Source: Cladorrhinum sp. PSN259 (lineage: Eukaryota > Ascomycota > Sordariomycetes > Sordariales > Podosporaceae). From it: a stretch of DNA of 64,000 nucleotides. Positions 11,307-22,830 of this stretch are shown here, one piece after another. Position 1 is the first letter of the stretch, and each line of letters starts with the position of its first letter. The notes below the pieces were generated by a model that saw only the letters and a list, made by a program, of their open reading frames with translations, did no database searches and had not been told where the DNA came from. The position numbers and the translations under genes were made by a program. The stretch spans positions 496,001 through 560,000 of the forward strand of contig MU867069.1 of assembly GCA_033725935.1 (NCBI GenBank), read 5' to 3'.

Positions 11307-14300
11307 CTAAGCGGGATCAATGTGGAAGAGCGTTACTTGCCCAGAGGCATGCCCTAAGACCAGTGTATGATCATACACTGATGTGCACGTTGCCCGATAA
11401 TCGGGAGGAAGCCAGAGAAGATTCTTTCCACCTCTAATGATCCATTCGCCATCGACAAAGGGAATATTACCTATTGCTCTCTGGTTTCGAGAGGTGTCCA
11501 AGCCTGAGTTCCTATCCGGCGAGAACGCTATCGCTCTGACGTAATCGCTTTGCCCTGTAATGTAACTGCTATGCCCCTCTAGTGTCTGTAGGTGCGTACC
11601 TGTTACTATATCCCAGAGCCGGATGGTGTTATCTTCCGGCGAACCTGACGCAAGCGTTTTCCCATCCGGTGAGAACGCTACCGCCCAGATGGAACCGCTA
11701 TGCCCCTCTAGCGTCTGTTGCGTGCCTGTTGCCGTATCCCAGAGCCGGATGGTGTTATCGTCCGAACCTGATACAAGCGTTTTCCCATCCGGTGAGAACG
11801 CTACTGCGCTAACGTAACCGCTATGCTCCTTTAGCGTCTGTTGCGTGCCTGTTATTACATTCCAGAGCCGGATGGTATTGTCATACGAACCTGATGCAAG
11901 CGTTTTCCCATCCGGTGAGAATACTACCGCCCAGACGTAAACGTTATGCCCCTCTAGTGTCTGTTGGTGCGTACCCCAGTGGTCCTTAATACCTGCAGCC
12001 GATTTGATAAAGGACAGCCTCTTCTTCCACTGCTGCTTTCTGACCTCACTTAAGGTTGGACTGAAGACAAGTGCAGAACCGTATATCTGTAATGGAGCCC
12101 GTTCCATAATCGATCCATGACTGCGAATGAACTTTTCCGCATCCCTAAGGAATTCAATGAAATTGGAGGTTATATCCGGCTATAACAAGTGATAATTAGT
12201 AGTTATAAAATATTATAACGGTGCTAGTAACTGACCGGAGTAGCATGCAGAAGCTTTCTTATTAACAGTATCCCATCCGAGAGTCTCCCCAGGAGAGATA
12301 AAGCCTCAAGCCAGTGAAGGAGGTGTTCGTTTAGAAACTCAAATGCCTTTCCGTTACCCGTTAACTCTTCTGAGCACTCAGAGTTCTCATCTTTCCGGAA
12401 GCAGAGATGTTCGGCCCAAAACACGCAAGAGTATCGTATTGGCGCCAATGGATCTGGATGGGGGGGTGTCATATTGTTTGGTTTGAAGCCGAAGTCGAGA
12501 TTGTACATGTTTTGTTTCAGGATCGAGGACATTGCGTCGATTGAGCGCCTGCTGATTTCGACATGCCCTTGGGCAACTCCAGCTGGCTGAAGCTTAGATT
12601 TAAAGTTCGTCTCCAGGTAGTCCTTAGCTGACTGGTGGATCAAATTGACTGTTTCTCCGGTAACTGTAAGGAACGAGCCGCACATCTCAATGGCCGTTTC
12701 CACAATACCAAGTTGTAAACCAGCGAGTACGGCAAGCTCGCAGAGTGAAAGAGGACGGAAGGAAAGAGTCGTGACCGCCAAAACTGTCTTACAGTCTTGG
12801 GGATTCAGCATCTCTCCACTTTCAATCCTGGTCATCATATGATCATACAACTTCGACAAGCCAGGAGGCATTTCTCTGATCCGCTCGACGGCGAGTTGTC
12901 CGTGCACTTTCTGGAGGACTTCGAACGCGAGAGCTACCCACAGGAAGGTATTCCCTGCTCGTTCGCGGACTTCGTGTGATACATCGGCTAAGATGTTGTG
13001 GCTGTATCCTTTTTTGCGCTCGAGGAGTAGAAGCTTGTAGTTGATGTATGCGTTGACAGGTTCTGCAAGAATTTAGGCATCCAGTTCGACAAGAGTCTCA
13101 CTTATATCCTGAGAGTCGAAGCTCAAATCCTTGAGCTCAGTGAGAAGGTCGACTTCTGGGCGGCTGGAGAGTAACCATTTCACCTTGGGGGAGATGTTTA
13201 GGGAAGTTGAAATGAGCTGAATAAGATCTGACCGCCCCTTTGCACACTCATCAAGTGCGTCGACCGCAAAGTACACTGATAACAACCGAGAGTCCCTCAA
13301 CATGTTGTAAAACGCCTCCCGCAGAGCAAAGAACGCATTATCATCCGTAAAGAGAGCAGCGCCTGATTCTTTATGCTTCTGAAGCAAATGCGATATGAGA
13401 TCTGGCTGCTGGAGAAGCAGGAGCCAGATCCAAGACCGCAGGACGGCTGTAGCGTTATTCAGGGCCGTATTTGTACCTTGACAGAAGAAAAATGAAAGTT
13501 TCGGTGCTATTTTGGCCGGTTGACGGGAGAGTTGGCGGATGAGACCGATCATAAGCATCGTTTTCCCGGTGCCAGCATGTCCCTTGATCCAAAGCAACCG
13601 ACGTGGCGGGTAATCGAATCCGGTGTCATCCCAATTAGTGAGCGCCGCATACTCTGGGGTGCGAAAGATCCACTTGAACGCGTCGTCGAGCAACTTATCC
13701 TTGCTCTTCTCGATCCGCTCCATATCGTGTTGCGGGTCAACGACACGGAGATCTCTGCGGCAAGCTGACTCGAAATCATCCCTTCGGGCGTCCTTCTGCA
13801 ACGAGATGACGTCCCGAATGTCCTGGTGGATGTCGCCGAGCCGTTTCTCCATTTTCTCAGCATCCTGGACGAGTTTCCGCATGGAAGCTTTTGCCAGCTC
13901 TTGGGAGTATTGGGCGGCGTCCTTCTCAATAGTGACTTCTGCAGCCGTAACAAGCCCCAGATCACCATCCCAGTCATCCAAACTAAGCATGCCGCGAAGA
14001 AAAACGAGACCTTGGTTGCGATAGTACGAGCAAACACTCTTCATCTGATATCGGAGAAGAGCCACGTAGAGCTCGACGACCCTCGTCTCCAGCTGGCTGA
14101 GGACCGCACAGAACTCGCCGCTGTGGTTCTCGTCTAGGAGATGTTTGGTCAATGCGCAATACCAATCCATTCTGGAGATAACGTGGGCGATACCGGCAAG
14201 GTTGGTTCTTGTCGCTTGTGCAGGATTTCGCAGCATCTGGGCGTTGTCAGCAAAGCTAAAACACGATAGAACGACAATTACTTACCTGCAGTCCAAGACA

Positions 14301-14904
14301 AACGCCCGCCCATGGAAGCACAGCCGGCGCAGCTTGCGGTACGCTTTGGAGTACCAAATCGACCATCGATTTAGTAGACAGGACGAAATCGGCAACGTCG
14401 CCTACCCCGGTACTTATTCTGGAGGCCTTGAATATTTTCTCCTGGCCCTTCTGCACCAATTCCTTGATATGCTTCTGTCGCGCGGTTGGATCCTTTAGCT
14501 TGGCTCAGGCGTCGGCTGTAGAGGGCTCATCGGTCTGGCTGCCGAGAACTTTGTCCAGAATTTTCACATACGACCCGACAAGTTCCTTATCCTCCAATTC
14601 AAGGCTGTCGTACGCGGCGTTCCACAGCCTCTCAGACGTGGAAATGGCAGGGGTTGGTTGTTCTGTAAACTCGGTTGCTGTTGACTTGTATTGGGGCTCG
14701 CCGGGGAGTTCTGGAGTCGAAGATTGCGACGCTGTCGCCTCTGTGCTTGGTGGGGCTGCCTGAGAGTCGGCGGCAGACGGGGGGAGAGGAGCGTATGACC
14801 CTGTTGCAATGGTTGAAGACGTTTTTGATCCATGTTGCGTGGGTTTCTGCTCGGGGTCTGCCGGAAAATGTGAGCCACGAGAAGACTTGCGATACGGCGC
14901 CGAG
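11307..14904 (-). pseudogene. NACHT-WD40 STAND receptor (HET-E-like architecture), disrupted by two in-frame stops
   Basis: Read on the minus strand. A conserved N-terminal domain typical of fungal NACHT-WD40 proteins (LWNAAYDSLE onward, from about 14635) runs to 14286. It joins by a good intron to 14236-12236, then by an intron (12235-12180) to 12179-11307. The NACHT part has GHAGTGKT and YFAVDALDEC, followed by the conserved linker and IMERAPLQIYGSALVFSP. The C-terminus has four to five WD40 units of 41-42 residues. Two stops interrupt the frame: TGA at 14505-14507, between STADA and AKLKDP, and TAA at 13073-13075, between LVELDA and ILAEPVNAYI; family-like sequence continues on both sides. 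A 39-nt intron starting GTGAGA could remove the TAA, but it is unusually short and would delete a conserved segment. No ATG was found in frame at the 5' end. Most likely an inactivated receptor. Confidence 0.75.
11560..11965 (-). repeat. Near-identical WD40-coding repeats
   Basis: The anchor sequence cagagccggatggt recurs at 11614, 11740 and 11863, spacings of 126 and 123 nt, that is 42 and 41 codons. Each unit encodes AVAFSPDGKTLASGS...DNTIRLWD with few changes, the pattern seen in hypervariable HET-E/HET-D propellers. Confidence 0.9.
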
Positions 14905-15073
14905 ACTCAACATACCGACGGACTGCGCGAATCAATTTGGCATCCTTTCCACCAAATGCATCCTGGGGCTTCTGAATCAAACACCCTTTTTTACCACCCA
15001 ACTACTTGATTTTCCAGTCAAAATCTTCCACCCCAACCCTCCACAATATACCAGGAAAAAATACGGTACCGGC

Positions 15074-15078
<5 letters not shown>

Positions 15079-15168
<90 letters not shown>
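15079..15168. repeat. Hexanucleotide microsatellite (AACGGC)15
   Basis: Fifteen perfect tandem copies. It lies just upstream of the disrupted NACHT-WD40 locus, in its presumed promoter or leader. The Arg-Cys or Gln-Arg open frames over it are repeat translations. Confidence 0.95.
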
Positions 15169-17476
15169 TCCCTAAAACCAACCTTCGGATTTCGGCCAAC
15201 AGTTGAAACTTTTTCACCATCATCACGATGGGACCATTCTCCAGCTCTCTCTCAAACAGAACCGCCTCTCTTAAAACCAGGGGCGCCACGAGGAATCTCG
15301 TTCAAATAGCGATAATAGATTCGTCAAGCATAAGGGCTTAGCAACCCTCTCCTTCTCGTAGAACCAGAGGGAGGGCGATAGCTTGAGTGGGACATCAACG
15401 TGAATTTAGTCAACCAGATTTCCCCATGTGATCATTCTACTCGTCTTGAAATACTAGGGCTGCGTGATATTGCCGTCAAGCGGTATTTCGATTGGCAATG
15501 TTTGTAGGTCAGTAATGAAGCTCTTACGATAGGGTACTGGAAGGTTTGTGATTTGACACTGGCCGATGGTCTGGAACTTGAGCAGGTCTTCAAGGACCAA
15601 GATTCTGCGGTTTATATAGATAACGGCGGAAAGAGATGCATTATTCGGCGGTTTATTGATGATATTGGCATATGGGCTTAGTAACAAAACTTCTAGGCTA
15701 GATACGAATGCTTGGTTTAAAGACTAAGTAATCTATATGTTAAGCTGCAGGGTCTCTAGTGGGCTCGGTAGTAGAGACTGGGCTACAGGGAGCTGTGCCC
15801 TGTAGTGGTGCGTATTATGCGACCGATTGATCGAGAAGCCGCATATGTACCAGGATGATATGGTTGTGTTCTTCTGGGACGAGTGTAATATCTTGGTAGT
15901 AATATATAGCATTAGCAGAATCCTGAAAGGGGTGGGTTAGTCTTAAAAAACCGTATGTTGTGTTGCGTAAGAACAGTGCGCGGATCTGCAAGACTTCTAT
16001 CTTTATAACCTCTCCGAGTGATGATGTTGAGAGGGCGAAAGATTGGGCACCATGCTGCGGAATGCTGTATAGATCGTTCTCGTAGAAAGTGGGATGGCAC
16101 TGGGAGGTGCTGCGCTGGAGTGGAAGCCCTCACCTCGACTGAATGAGTTAACAAGGTCATATGACCATCAGTGGTGCGTCAAGAATAGCATGCTCTGGCA
16201 GCTAAATCGGCTAATAGCAAATGTGCGTTGATTTAGGCCCTGAAGATGAAGAGTAATAGGTAGCCGCTGCGCGGCGGCTGGATCTATGTACCTTACCTTA
16301 GAGGCCGACTGCCTGAACGAACAGCGAGACGGAGACCGTACCCGTATCGTCCAAAATGCGGCGACGGCAGATGACCCGACGGGCGGGCTGGCAGTCGAGC
16401 AGCAGTAACTGGAATCATCGCCATCCGGCACTTGGTCAAGGAATCAGCCGTACCCTCTCTTATCTATTAGCCGTAAATGGAATCTGCAATAGAGCCGGAT
16501 TTGGCTTATTATTTGACTACGGTTATCGTAATAACAGCTATTTCTTGCCGTAGCCATTTCTGGCTGACAGTCTAAGCTGGCTGACGGTCATCGTAATGCT
16601 GCCTTGTCGCATTATCGTACATATCCTGCCTGGTATATAAGCGCGTGCGATGGCACACGGTGTGGCTGGTTAGATGCATAAATGGTCCGTGCGTCAGAAA
16701 GATGTGAGAGAAGAAAGCGGAAGCCGATTTCTGCTCGCGACTGTCCCAGAATATTATCAGATCATTCAACAATTATTGTCGGCTTGGATCCGAGTCTTTT
16801 CGGGATGCAACATGGACAAAGGAAACCCACTCAACGTGCTTCCTTTCCTTAACAACACCATTCCGTTCTTGAACGCGTTTCTGACATTTCCCAAGACCCG
16901 CGATGCCGAATCCGAGCCACAGAGCTCTGGATCACAATTTCACCCCCACGCTCAAAACACAAGTACGATCACTTGACGATATCGTTTCTGGTATTGATTG
17001 TCCAAAAGTCTTGAGAAATGGCGATTGACTCTTAAGGGTACGCTGATCGACATTACCAAGCAGCATCAAAGAACGCCGAGGATGGTGCAATGCCGACGCC
17101 CATGGGTTATCCGTCCCTTCTCACTGGCTACCCAACGCCACGTCCGGAAACACCCTGCATCCGCCGGCATCGTGACATTGCCAAGAGCGACAAAATGGGC
17201 AGGACACAAGGCAATAAAAAGCACGTTTCCTAGTCCCGTCACGATGCATTGTAGTTTTAGACTCGTATTGAGTAATCATTGTTGCAGTTGACGCCATTTG
17301 GCAGGCCGTAATTTGTAGACAAGCACGATGTCGACAATGTAAACAATCGAGTTTCGACCATATATATATATAATATGGATTGCTTTTCCCGGTCAAGATG
17401 ATCTGGAACCAGTAGAGAGGTGCGGGTTCCTGCATCGTGATCATCGATCAACTGCCCCTTTTCGGTCAACTTCAAG
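15169..17476. other. Gene-poor interval, possibly degenerate retroelement
   Basis: No complete gene. Around 15600-15680 the plus strand reads RCIIRRFIDDIGIWA and then stops. The FIDDI core resembles the catalytic box of Ty3-type reverse transcriptases, but the surroundings are full of stops. Two perfect inverted repeats follow (listed separately). The final 300 bases before 17477 hold a TATA-like run (17361-17372) suited to the next gene. Confidence 0.3.
15752..15805. repeat. Two adjacent perfect hairpins
   Basis: Stem 1 pairs 15752-15758 (gtctcta) with 15772-15778 (tagagac). Stem 2 pairs 15783-15790 (ctacaggg) with 15798-15805 (ccctgtag) around a 7-nt loop. They lie only four bases apart, just after a TGTTA-type sequence near 15739 that could be an LTR border. 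Confidence 0.6.
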
Positions 17477-18870
17477 ATGAAGCTTTCGCTCCTTACGGTC
17501 ACGGCTGCAGCTGCAGTGGCCAATGCTGCATTCACAACAGACATTGTCTATCACTGGTAATTCTTTCTCTCACTATCTCTTCGTCTTGTATCTAATATTG
17601 AATTTTTCCAGGGTTGACCAGTCTGCCGCCTTTGTCAACGGATCGGTAATCGGTGGCCTGCAATCTCCCCCCTCAAGCTGGGCTCAGGCCGTCGTTCAAG
17701 CAGCGGTCTACAAGGCAGCTGTCGACTCCAAGGGCGAGTCTCTCGAGTTCCAGCAGCTCGCTATCTCGCACGCAGCCCACAACGCCATCCTCTGGGTCTT
17801 CCACGGCACACGCCTATACAACCCCGTTGATGCCGCCCTCCGTGCCGTCATCTCCCAGATCGGTCTCGACCCCAACTCCAACAAGGGCAAGGAGGCAGCA
17901 CGCATCGGTCAGGGCGCCGCCGGCCGCGTCGCCTATACCCGAGCCGACGACAAGCTCGTCAACTTTGTAGATTTCACCTTCGGGCCCAAGAACCCCGGAG
18001 TCTACCAACAAACTCCCGGCGGCAACCCATTCCCCGACAACCCGGGCGCGCGGTACATCCGTCCCTTCGCTGACCTCGGAGACATCTCCCGCTGGCGTGC
18101 TCCCCCTCCCCCCAAGACAAACTCGCCAGAGTACGAAAAGGACCTACTTTACGTCAAGGCGCAAGGTTCCATCAACTCCACCGTGCGCACCGCCCACGAT
18201 ACCGAGTCGGCCTACTTCTGGCGGGAATCTTCGGTGACGGGGTGGAATCGCTTCGCCGGCGCCATCGTCGGTTCCAAACTCGACAAGAAGCCACTCGAGA
18301 GCGCCAAGTTCTACGCTCAGCTCAACTACGCCCTCGCCAACGCCGGTTTCGCCTCGTTCGACACAAAGTACGCGTACCAGGGCTGGAGACCGGTGACGGC
18401 CTTCCAATTCCCCGGCGTCTGGGTGGCGAGCGGCAAGGACATTTCGGACCCCAACTGGGTCCCCCTGCTCAGACCGACACCCAGCCACCCCGACTACGTG
18501 TCTACGCACGCTACCTTTGGCGGTGCGGCCGCTCACGTCCTGAAGACGTGGAACGGCGGGGATAAAATAAGTGCCACGTGGAGCAGCAACTCTACGCTTG
18601 ACAACAAAGGGGTGATCACGAGGACTTATACTAATATTTCCCTTGCGGCCGAGGAGAATGCTTGGAGTCGGATTTTTGGCGGTGTAAGTTTTTTTTTTTT
18701 CCTTTTCTGCTCACTGGAGCATGTTTAACTTTTATGAGTTTGGGACTAATGTTTTTTCTTCAAAAACACAGATTCACTTTGGATTTGCGGGCACAGAGGG
18801 AATCAAGCAGGGCGAAGCGGTTGCCAAGGCTACCTTGGAAAAGTTTGACAGGAACTGGGACAAGTTTTGA
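17477..18870 (+). CDS. Secreted vanadium-haloperoxidase-like (PAP2 superfamily) protein
   Basis: Three exons, 17477-17556, 17612-18683 and 18772-18870, all in phase, about 416 residues. The first 19 residues (MKLSLLTVTAAAAVANAA) are a clear signal peptide, and the 5' intron placement after a short leader exon is common in fungal secreted proteins. The vanadate/phosphate-binding signature is partly recognisable: K279-x6-R286-P, then PSHPDYVSTH with His326 in place of the usual PSGH, and S379-R380-x5-H386. The Asp usually four residues after that His is Ala/Gly here. Relatives are annotated as vanadium-dependent haloperoxidases or acid phosphatases, so the exact activity is open. Several NxT/S sequons (NSTV, NSTL, NISL) fit glycosylation. 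Confidence 0.8.
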
Positions 18871-19502
18871 TCAAGTACCTAAACCTGCTGATACATACTT
18901 TGCACATGTTTGTTGTGTACATGACATGTTAGGTATACTTGAAAATGTAAATATACCGTAATACTGCAACTACAAATTCTTGGACTTGTGTGTCTCGCTT
19001 TAAAAGCTCGGAGTAACTGATTATATGGCCCATCACGATATATATTTTAGGTGCCTCTTATCTTTCACTTTCCTCAGTAGGTTGGGGTCCAAGTCTTGCG
19101 GAGCCGCATTTCCTGGCCGAAATACCCTTCAAGATGGAGCGTACTGTGGCTCTTGAGGAGTACTTTGATATCATGAGCGGACATGGAATAGATTCTGCCA
19201 TGGTTCTTCGATGTCAAAGATAAGGAAATGAGGCGCGAACTATATTGAACGCCGTCTAATTCGATGATATTCCAACTACTATCTCCTATGAACTCAGAGA
19301 TCAGCCCTGGCCTCGATATATTTCTTTTCCAAATCCGGACTGTGATTCCTGATAACACCACCCCAACACTAAGAGCATAACCCATGAAACAGCATCATTA
19401 TTGAAAGAAACAAAAGAAAAAAGAAACAAATAGACATGTGATTCAATTCATTGACTTCAGTACCCAGCCGCTTGTTAAACGGACACACTTGGACGTGTTC
19501 CT
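18871..19502. other. Intergenic with one doubtful ORF
   Basis: Between two converging genes. The minus strand at 19385-19074 has an ATG-started 103-codon frame with a hydrophobic N-terminus and no known similarity. I regard it as unproven and more likely 3'-flank sequence. Confidence 0.3.
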
Positions 19503-20801
19503 TTAGCGCACGAATTGTGGATGGAAGCCAGGTGGAAGGCCAGGTTGAAGGCCAGGTGGCCCACCCTGGAATGCTTGCGGATGCTCCTGGGGATCAGGAG
19601 ACCCATGGTTTTTCTTCTTCTTCTTCTCCGGCCGAATCTGGCCAAAGAAAGGCTTACTGCGCTCGCCAAAGACCTGTAAATCGAGAATCCGCAACAGCAT
19701 TCTCACCCACCAAATCACCCCGATCGCCGTGACCCCAAACGTCACCCACGCCATGACGAACCATTGACCTGTTTGGGCGTGAATCCCAATGTCGCCGCCG
19801 TTGGTCATGTTGATGCCATCCGCTGTAGCTCGTGCTTGGCCCATACCGAGGGCGGCGGCGAAGAAAAGAAAGACGGCATTCAGCGATGTCGCGACGAGAT
19901 TCGTGTAAACCCAATTTCTGGCTCCCGTGGTTGGCTTGTCGCGGTACGGATCGAGCGGGTAGCAGATTGTAACAGCCGATCCGACTGCGCCCATGCTGCC
20001 GAGTACCACGCTCATTATAAGGAGGTAGCAAATGCCGTGCACGATTCCCGAGAGTTTGTTCATCGCATTCAAGGTCGCGCCATCGCCGAGCATAGAATCG
20101 TTGGTGCTGTGTTGCCTGATCAGCTCGACGAGATTCCAGGAAAGCCCTGAATCTATTCAAATATGTCAGAGATACCTCGCCGCAGATCCAGTTTCGTAAA
20201 GGAAAGTGGAAAACAGTACCTCCGAGCCCGCTCTGGCAGAGAACGGGAGATGCCACGGCCAGCGGATCTCGTGGTTCGGGCAGGTATTGCCCCATGCAGA
20301 TTGACATTACGTGCACAGAGTAGAACTCTATACCGTCATGGCTTGGGACACTGGTGGTATTTACCTGCGTGTCATCACCATTAACGACTTGGAATCCACG
20401 TTTATGGCAATCACGGCGTATGAAGGACGTACCAGCAGTAGACTGACAGGGGCAAAATTGTTGATTGAATCCATACCTCCCGCCAAAATCAAGAATGTCA
20501 AGATCAGGGCCAAAAGTGACCAACACGGCGGTACGAGTCCCTCAAAGGTGTACCCATGCTTTTCCATACAACCCACGCCGGAGCGCTTGGAACGCTTCAA
20601 ACGCTTGGAGGACTGGCTCATCGCCTCGCTGACAGATGATGCAGATCGGGAGTAGGCAGATGCCGGTCGCAGGTGAGCAGGAGCCGGTTGAGGGTACACA
20701 GGCGTCCGCTGGGAGTAGGCAGGCGCCCTGTGGGGACTAGCAGAGTCGGCGATTGATGAACGAGATTCTGTGAAGTATGAACTGTCATCGTCGTCAAACA
20801 T
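19503..20801 (-). CDS. SUR7/claudin-like four-helix plasma-membrane protein
   Basis: Exons 20801-20433, 20364-20220 and 20146-19503, phases matching, about 385 residues. The first in-frame ATG (MFDDDDSSYFTES) was chosen over an upstream TTG. Residues 1-90 are a Ser/Pro/Tyr-rich cytosolic tail. The first membrane helix (LLALILTFLILAGG) is followed by an extracellular loop with the SICMGQY and VLCQSGLGG cysteines, as in SUR7-family cortical-patch proteins. Three more helices follow (VHGICYLLIMSVVL, LVATSLNAVFLFFAAAL, WFVMAWVTFGVTAIGVIWW), then a basic Lys-rich and Gly/Pro/Gln-rich tail. The role is inferred as eisosome or cell-cortex organisation or wall sensing. Assignment rests on topology and the loop cysteines. 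Confidence 0.65.
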
Positions 20802-21729
20802 CTGAGCGGTCAAGGAGGCGGCGGGACAAACAATGTGAATATATAATATCTTAAAAAGATGGGGAAAGTCCCAAGCATAATTCTGGAGAATAACAGCCTG
20901 AGGGCAACAACAAATGGTTTTATGACACCAAGTTCGCTTCCAGGTTTCGACTCAAGCGTCGTCCGAATTGCATTCTTGCTTTCCCGCCACATGCACCAGC
21001 TGTGGGCATTTTGGTGCTGTAGAAAATACCGAATCTCGGGAAATTGAAACAAATTTCTCTTTTTCATTGTTAATGATGTTGAAAGGCTTTGTGCTATTTT
21101 CAATGGAGGAGACATCTGGTCAGATAGTCCCGTCTGTCAAGTGCAAGATCTTTCTTGAAATACAAAGTCAGACAGGCACGTTTCGCCAACTGTCTGCTAG
21201 CCTCTGGATCTTACCTTATAAGGAACGGCTAGTTGGCATCAAAGGAGAAGGTGCTACGGACTCCTGCCGATGGGAGCCGTGATCTGCGACTCCGAACTCA
21301 GCTCCTTCTCATCAGTTGAGTTTGGATCACACTCCAAGAAAGTGGTTTTCTCGCTGGCACTCCTTCAATTTCAGCATCATTTTTCATCGTTTTGACAACC
21401 CACCGCTCCAAAACTTCCGAGTCTTTGAACAGATTTACAACAATGACAGATCTTGATCTGAACCATTGAGTGGCTCCATAGAGTGCAAGATCTACTGGTA
21501 CACTCGTTGTATTTCATTAATTATAGTGCAATCAGATGACCCCAAAGCATGCCATTACCAGTTTATCACCAAACCTAAGAGATCGAACAGGTGACGGTGA
21601 AGACTCAATGATCTGTCCAAAAAAAAATCATTTTGAAAGAACTATGGTATAAAGAATTCTATTCCCTCTGTGACACCAGGCCAGCAGCACCAAAACCCCC
21701 AAATCTTTACTATCCGAAAGTAATCATAT
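20802..21729. other. Intergenic
   Basis: Promoter side of the SUR7-like gene and 3' flank of the velvet-like gene. Only short unsupported open frames on both strands. Confidence 0.5.
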
Positions 21730-22816
21730 CTACTGAACAGTGACATCGAGCTTCTGATATCGCATAAGTGGGTAGTGTTGAAACTGTCCCTCGTAATTCG
21801 ATGCAGGTCGAGAGTTGACCCAGATTTCAACTTTCCACACTCCCTTGACCCTCAGCTTGAAACCTCTGGGGAACTGAAAGTACACCCTATCTTCGTACCC
21901 GGGCTGCGACAAAGAATATGAGGCACAGGAATTAATCGACGATATCGTGCCGTCTGGATTTCTGAAGACTACAAAAGCGTTGACATTGATGCCGCGCAAG
22001 GTATTTCTGGGCCCATAAACCCGAAAGATGAATTTCGGAAAGGCAACCCCAGGGCGAATAACTGTCGGACAGGTGTACCCAGAAATCTCCCATAGGATCT
22101 CCCAAGGGTACACCTGAGGCTCGCCACTACCATTCTGCATTGGACGTGGCAAACGCGCAATCTGCGACGATGATAACAACGAATTAAACACCCTCATTTG
22201 ACCGGTACCTACGAGTTTGTCATTGTCAGCAAATCATCATTCTCCCCACCCCTATACATTCTTAAGCATCGGCGACCTATCGTGAAAAGTGTGACTTACT
22301 GGGTATCCCCAACCTCGGTCGGAGATATGATGGGGACCTGGAACTGCCGTCGTAAACCTTTGCGCTCAACTCGTTGTTGAGGTCCACCACTGAACCTCCA
22401 TAAGTAACACCCGGCCCAACTATCCTTATGAGCAGTTTGAATAAGCCTCCATGTGTCGGCTGGATATTGTCAAAGACAAAGTATAAAGTGGTGTATAGAG
22501 ATGACCTCTCGACGGCCTGATGCTCGGGTCTCCACAGCAGATTCTCCCTGTGTCTAGACCCCTGAACGTTGTATTGACCTCCGTGATCGCGATTATCAGG
22601 AACCTGGGGGGGCGGTGAAGGATGAAGGGTTGCCTGTGCGAGATAGTGTCCTGTAGAGCTGTAGGGGGGGACGAGAGCGACTGGAACCCCAGTCAAAGCC
22701 ACAACAAAGGGGATGTGGGGACTGGTATTGTTGATGGTGAAACCTCTGGGAGGGTTGATAACGAAGTAAGCAAGCAGCTCTGCGAGACTTGTGGGGGGAT
22801 AGAGAGCAGTAGGGCC
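21730..22816 (-). CDS. Velvet-like beta-sandwich protein, 5' end unresolved
   Basis: Exons approximately 22816-22300 and 22208-21730, joined in phase by an intron starting GTAAGT. Open sequence upstream ends at a stop at 22831-22833 and has no ATG, so at least one 5' exon is missing from this model. The first part reads YFVINPPRGFTIN, FVVALTG, then LYFVFDNIQPTHGGLFKL and a STGQMRVFNSLL...ARLPRP segment. That order resembles the velvet domain (diverged DPPP core, FxVFPDL..GxFRL, then a segment ending in Arg). The second part repeats a similar plan, FPKFIFRVYG and RVYFQFPRGFKLRVKGVWKV. Velvet proteins regulate development and secondary metabolism in the nucleus. Similarity is by pattern only, so another all-beta family is possible. 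Confidence 0.4.
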
Positions 22817-22830
22817 CTAGGCTTACATTG

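Noticed and set aside
13520..14137. Plus-strand frames over the NACHT locus
   Set aside because: Antisense shadows of a strongly conserved minus-strand coding sequence.
15002..15289. Poly Arg-Cys / Gln-Arg frames
   Set aside because: They only translate the AACGGC microsatellite.
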